A stretch of DNA of 29,005 nucleotides from a virus. The position numbers and the translations under genes were made by a program. Under the pieces are notes generated by a model. That model saw only the letters and a list, made by a program, of their open reading frames with translations, made no database searches and had not been told where the DNA came from. Location of the stretch: positions 1 through 29,005 of IMG/VR virus record IMGVR_UViG_3300042988_000011; one strand, given 5' to 3'. This document shows, in pieces, positions 28,796-29,005 of this stretch (within the stretch, counting starts at the first letter, position 1; every line of letters starts with the position of its first letter).

Positions 28796-29005
28796 AAGAA
28801 GCAGTACAAAAAGCACTTGATGCGTTTAAAAAAATCAGAGCTTGCACAGTAAACGTGTGGGATGTTGATGAAGAAATTAAAGCCCTAGAAGAAGCACTAG
28901 CCAAGCAAGAGCAGGGTGAGCCTGTGGCGTGGATGGATGAAATTAAAAAAGAATCCCATAAACGTTTTAAATTACCAACAAGTCAATCGGCATTTCAAGC
29001 AGGCG
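28792..29005 (+). CDS. Paralogue with the same EPVA module, truncated by window end
   Basis: ATG 28792 overlaps the previous stop. MKEAVQKALDAFKKIRACTV precedes EEIKALEEALAKQEQGEPVA and then WMDEIKKESHKRFKLPTSQS, continuing beyond the window. The N-terminal helix differs from the preceding gene's, while the module is identical at DNA level. Function unknown. Confidence 0.7.
   Translation, partial: MKEAVQKALDAFKKIRACTVNVWDVDEEIKALEEALAKQEQGEPVAWMDEIKKESHKRFKLPTSQSAFQAG
28879..28930 (+). repeat. 52-bp exact direct repeat, copy 2
   Basis: Identical to 28439-28490, 440 bp downstream, in the same reading frame of the next gene. The flanking sequence differs on both sides. Confidence 0.95.

Noticed and set aside
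1-29005. CRISPR arrays, insertion sequences, tRNA genes, integrase or att sites
   Set aside because: None could be recognised on either strand; only short repeats inside genes and small palindromes were found.

Overview
The window is a tailed-phage genome segment (Caudoviricetes), most likely a short-tailed (podovirus-like) phage of a Gram-negative bacterium. The lysis genes include an embedded inner/outer-membrane spanin pair, which implies a host outer membrane. The head genes match the SU10/P22-type set: TerL, a 693-aa portal with a long helical C-terminus, a scaffold, a DUF5309-type coat protein, an adaptor and a gp10-like tail protein. The gene style resembles phages of freshwater Betaproteobacteria, but the host cannot be fixed from this sequence. 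No integrase, tRNA, CRISPR array or insertion sequence was seen.

Layout. (1) 1-8207, + strand: end of an upstream gene, two small conserved genes, terminase small and large subunits, portal, a GNAT acetyltransferase, virion-associated proteins, scaffold and major capsid protein, closed by an intrinsic terminator at 8215-8240. (2) 8241-13444, +: a small conserved protein, a GT-A glycosyltransferase, head-tail adaptor, Gp80-like fibre protein, a repeat-rich protein, a gp10-like tail protein and a C1q-like protein. (3) 13425-19221, +: a sigma70-like promoter, three probable ejection (internal virion) proteins, the tail fibre and a small fibre-associated protein. (4) 19221-22091, +: a dense lysis cassette with small membrane proteins, two lipoproteins, an Rz/Rz1 nest and a GH19-type endolysin. 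(5) 22082-25602, - strand: early genes running leftwards, including small proteins, a winged-helix protein, an HNH-AP2 homing endonuclease and a recombination set (SSB-like protein, PD-(D/E)XK exonuclease, Sak/Rad52-like annealase). (6) 25603-25736: a divergent control region with a good leftward promoter and two palindromes. (7) 25737-29005, +: Cro-like regulator, a secreted Cys-rich peptide, a MazG-like enzyme, a structured leader, a DUF1376 replication protein with a partner, and a run of small genes ending in a duplicated module cut by the window edge.

How it works together. The divergent region would set early transcription to the left (recombination) and to the right (regulator, nucleotide metabolism, replication). 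The long + strand late block packages DNA, builds head, tail and ejection machinery, and lyses the host. Genes are packed with ATGA or 1-nt overlaps, so translational coupling is the rule. The few real gaps (6257-6295, 8208-8240, 13445-13504, 23906-23999, 25603-25736, 26362-26460) hold palindromes, hairpins or promoters.

Most unusual points: two successive membrane-protein/lipoprotein overlaps in the lysis cassette that both look like spanin pairs; a structural protein built from about 20-residue Ser/Ala repeats followed by an exact 10-residue Trp repeat; a terminator whose T-tract abuts the next start codon; structured leaders behind TATAAT boxes; a 52-bp exact duplication joining two neighbouring genes; and a stretch of the early region where three small frames overlap.
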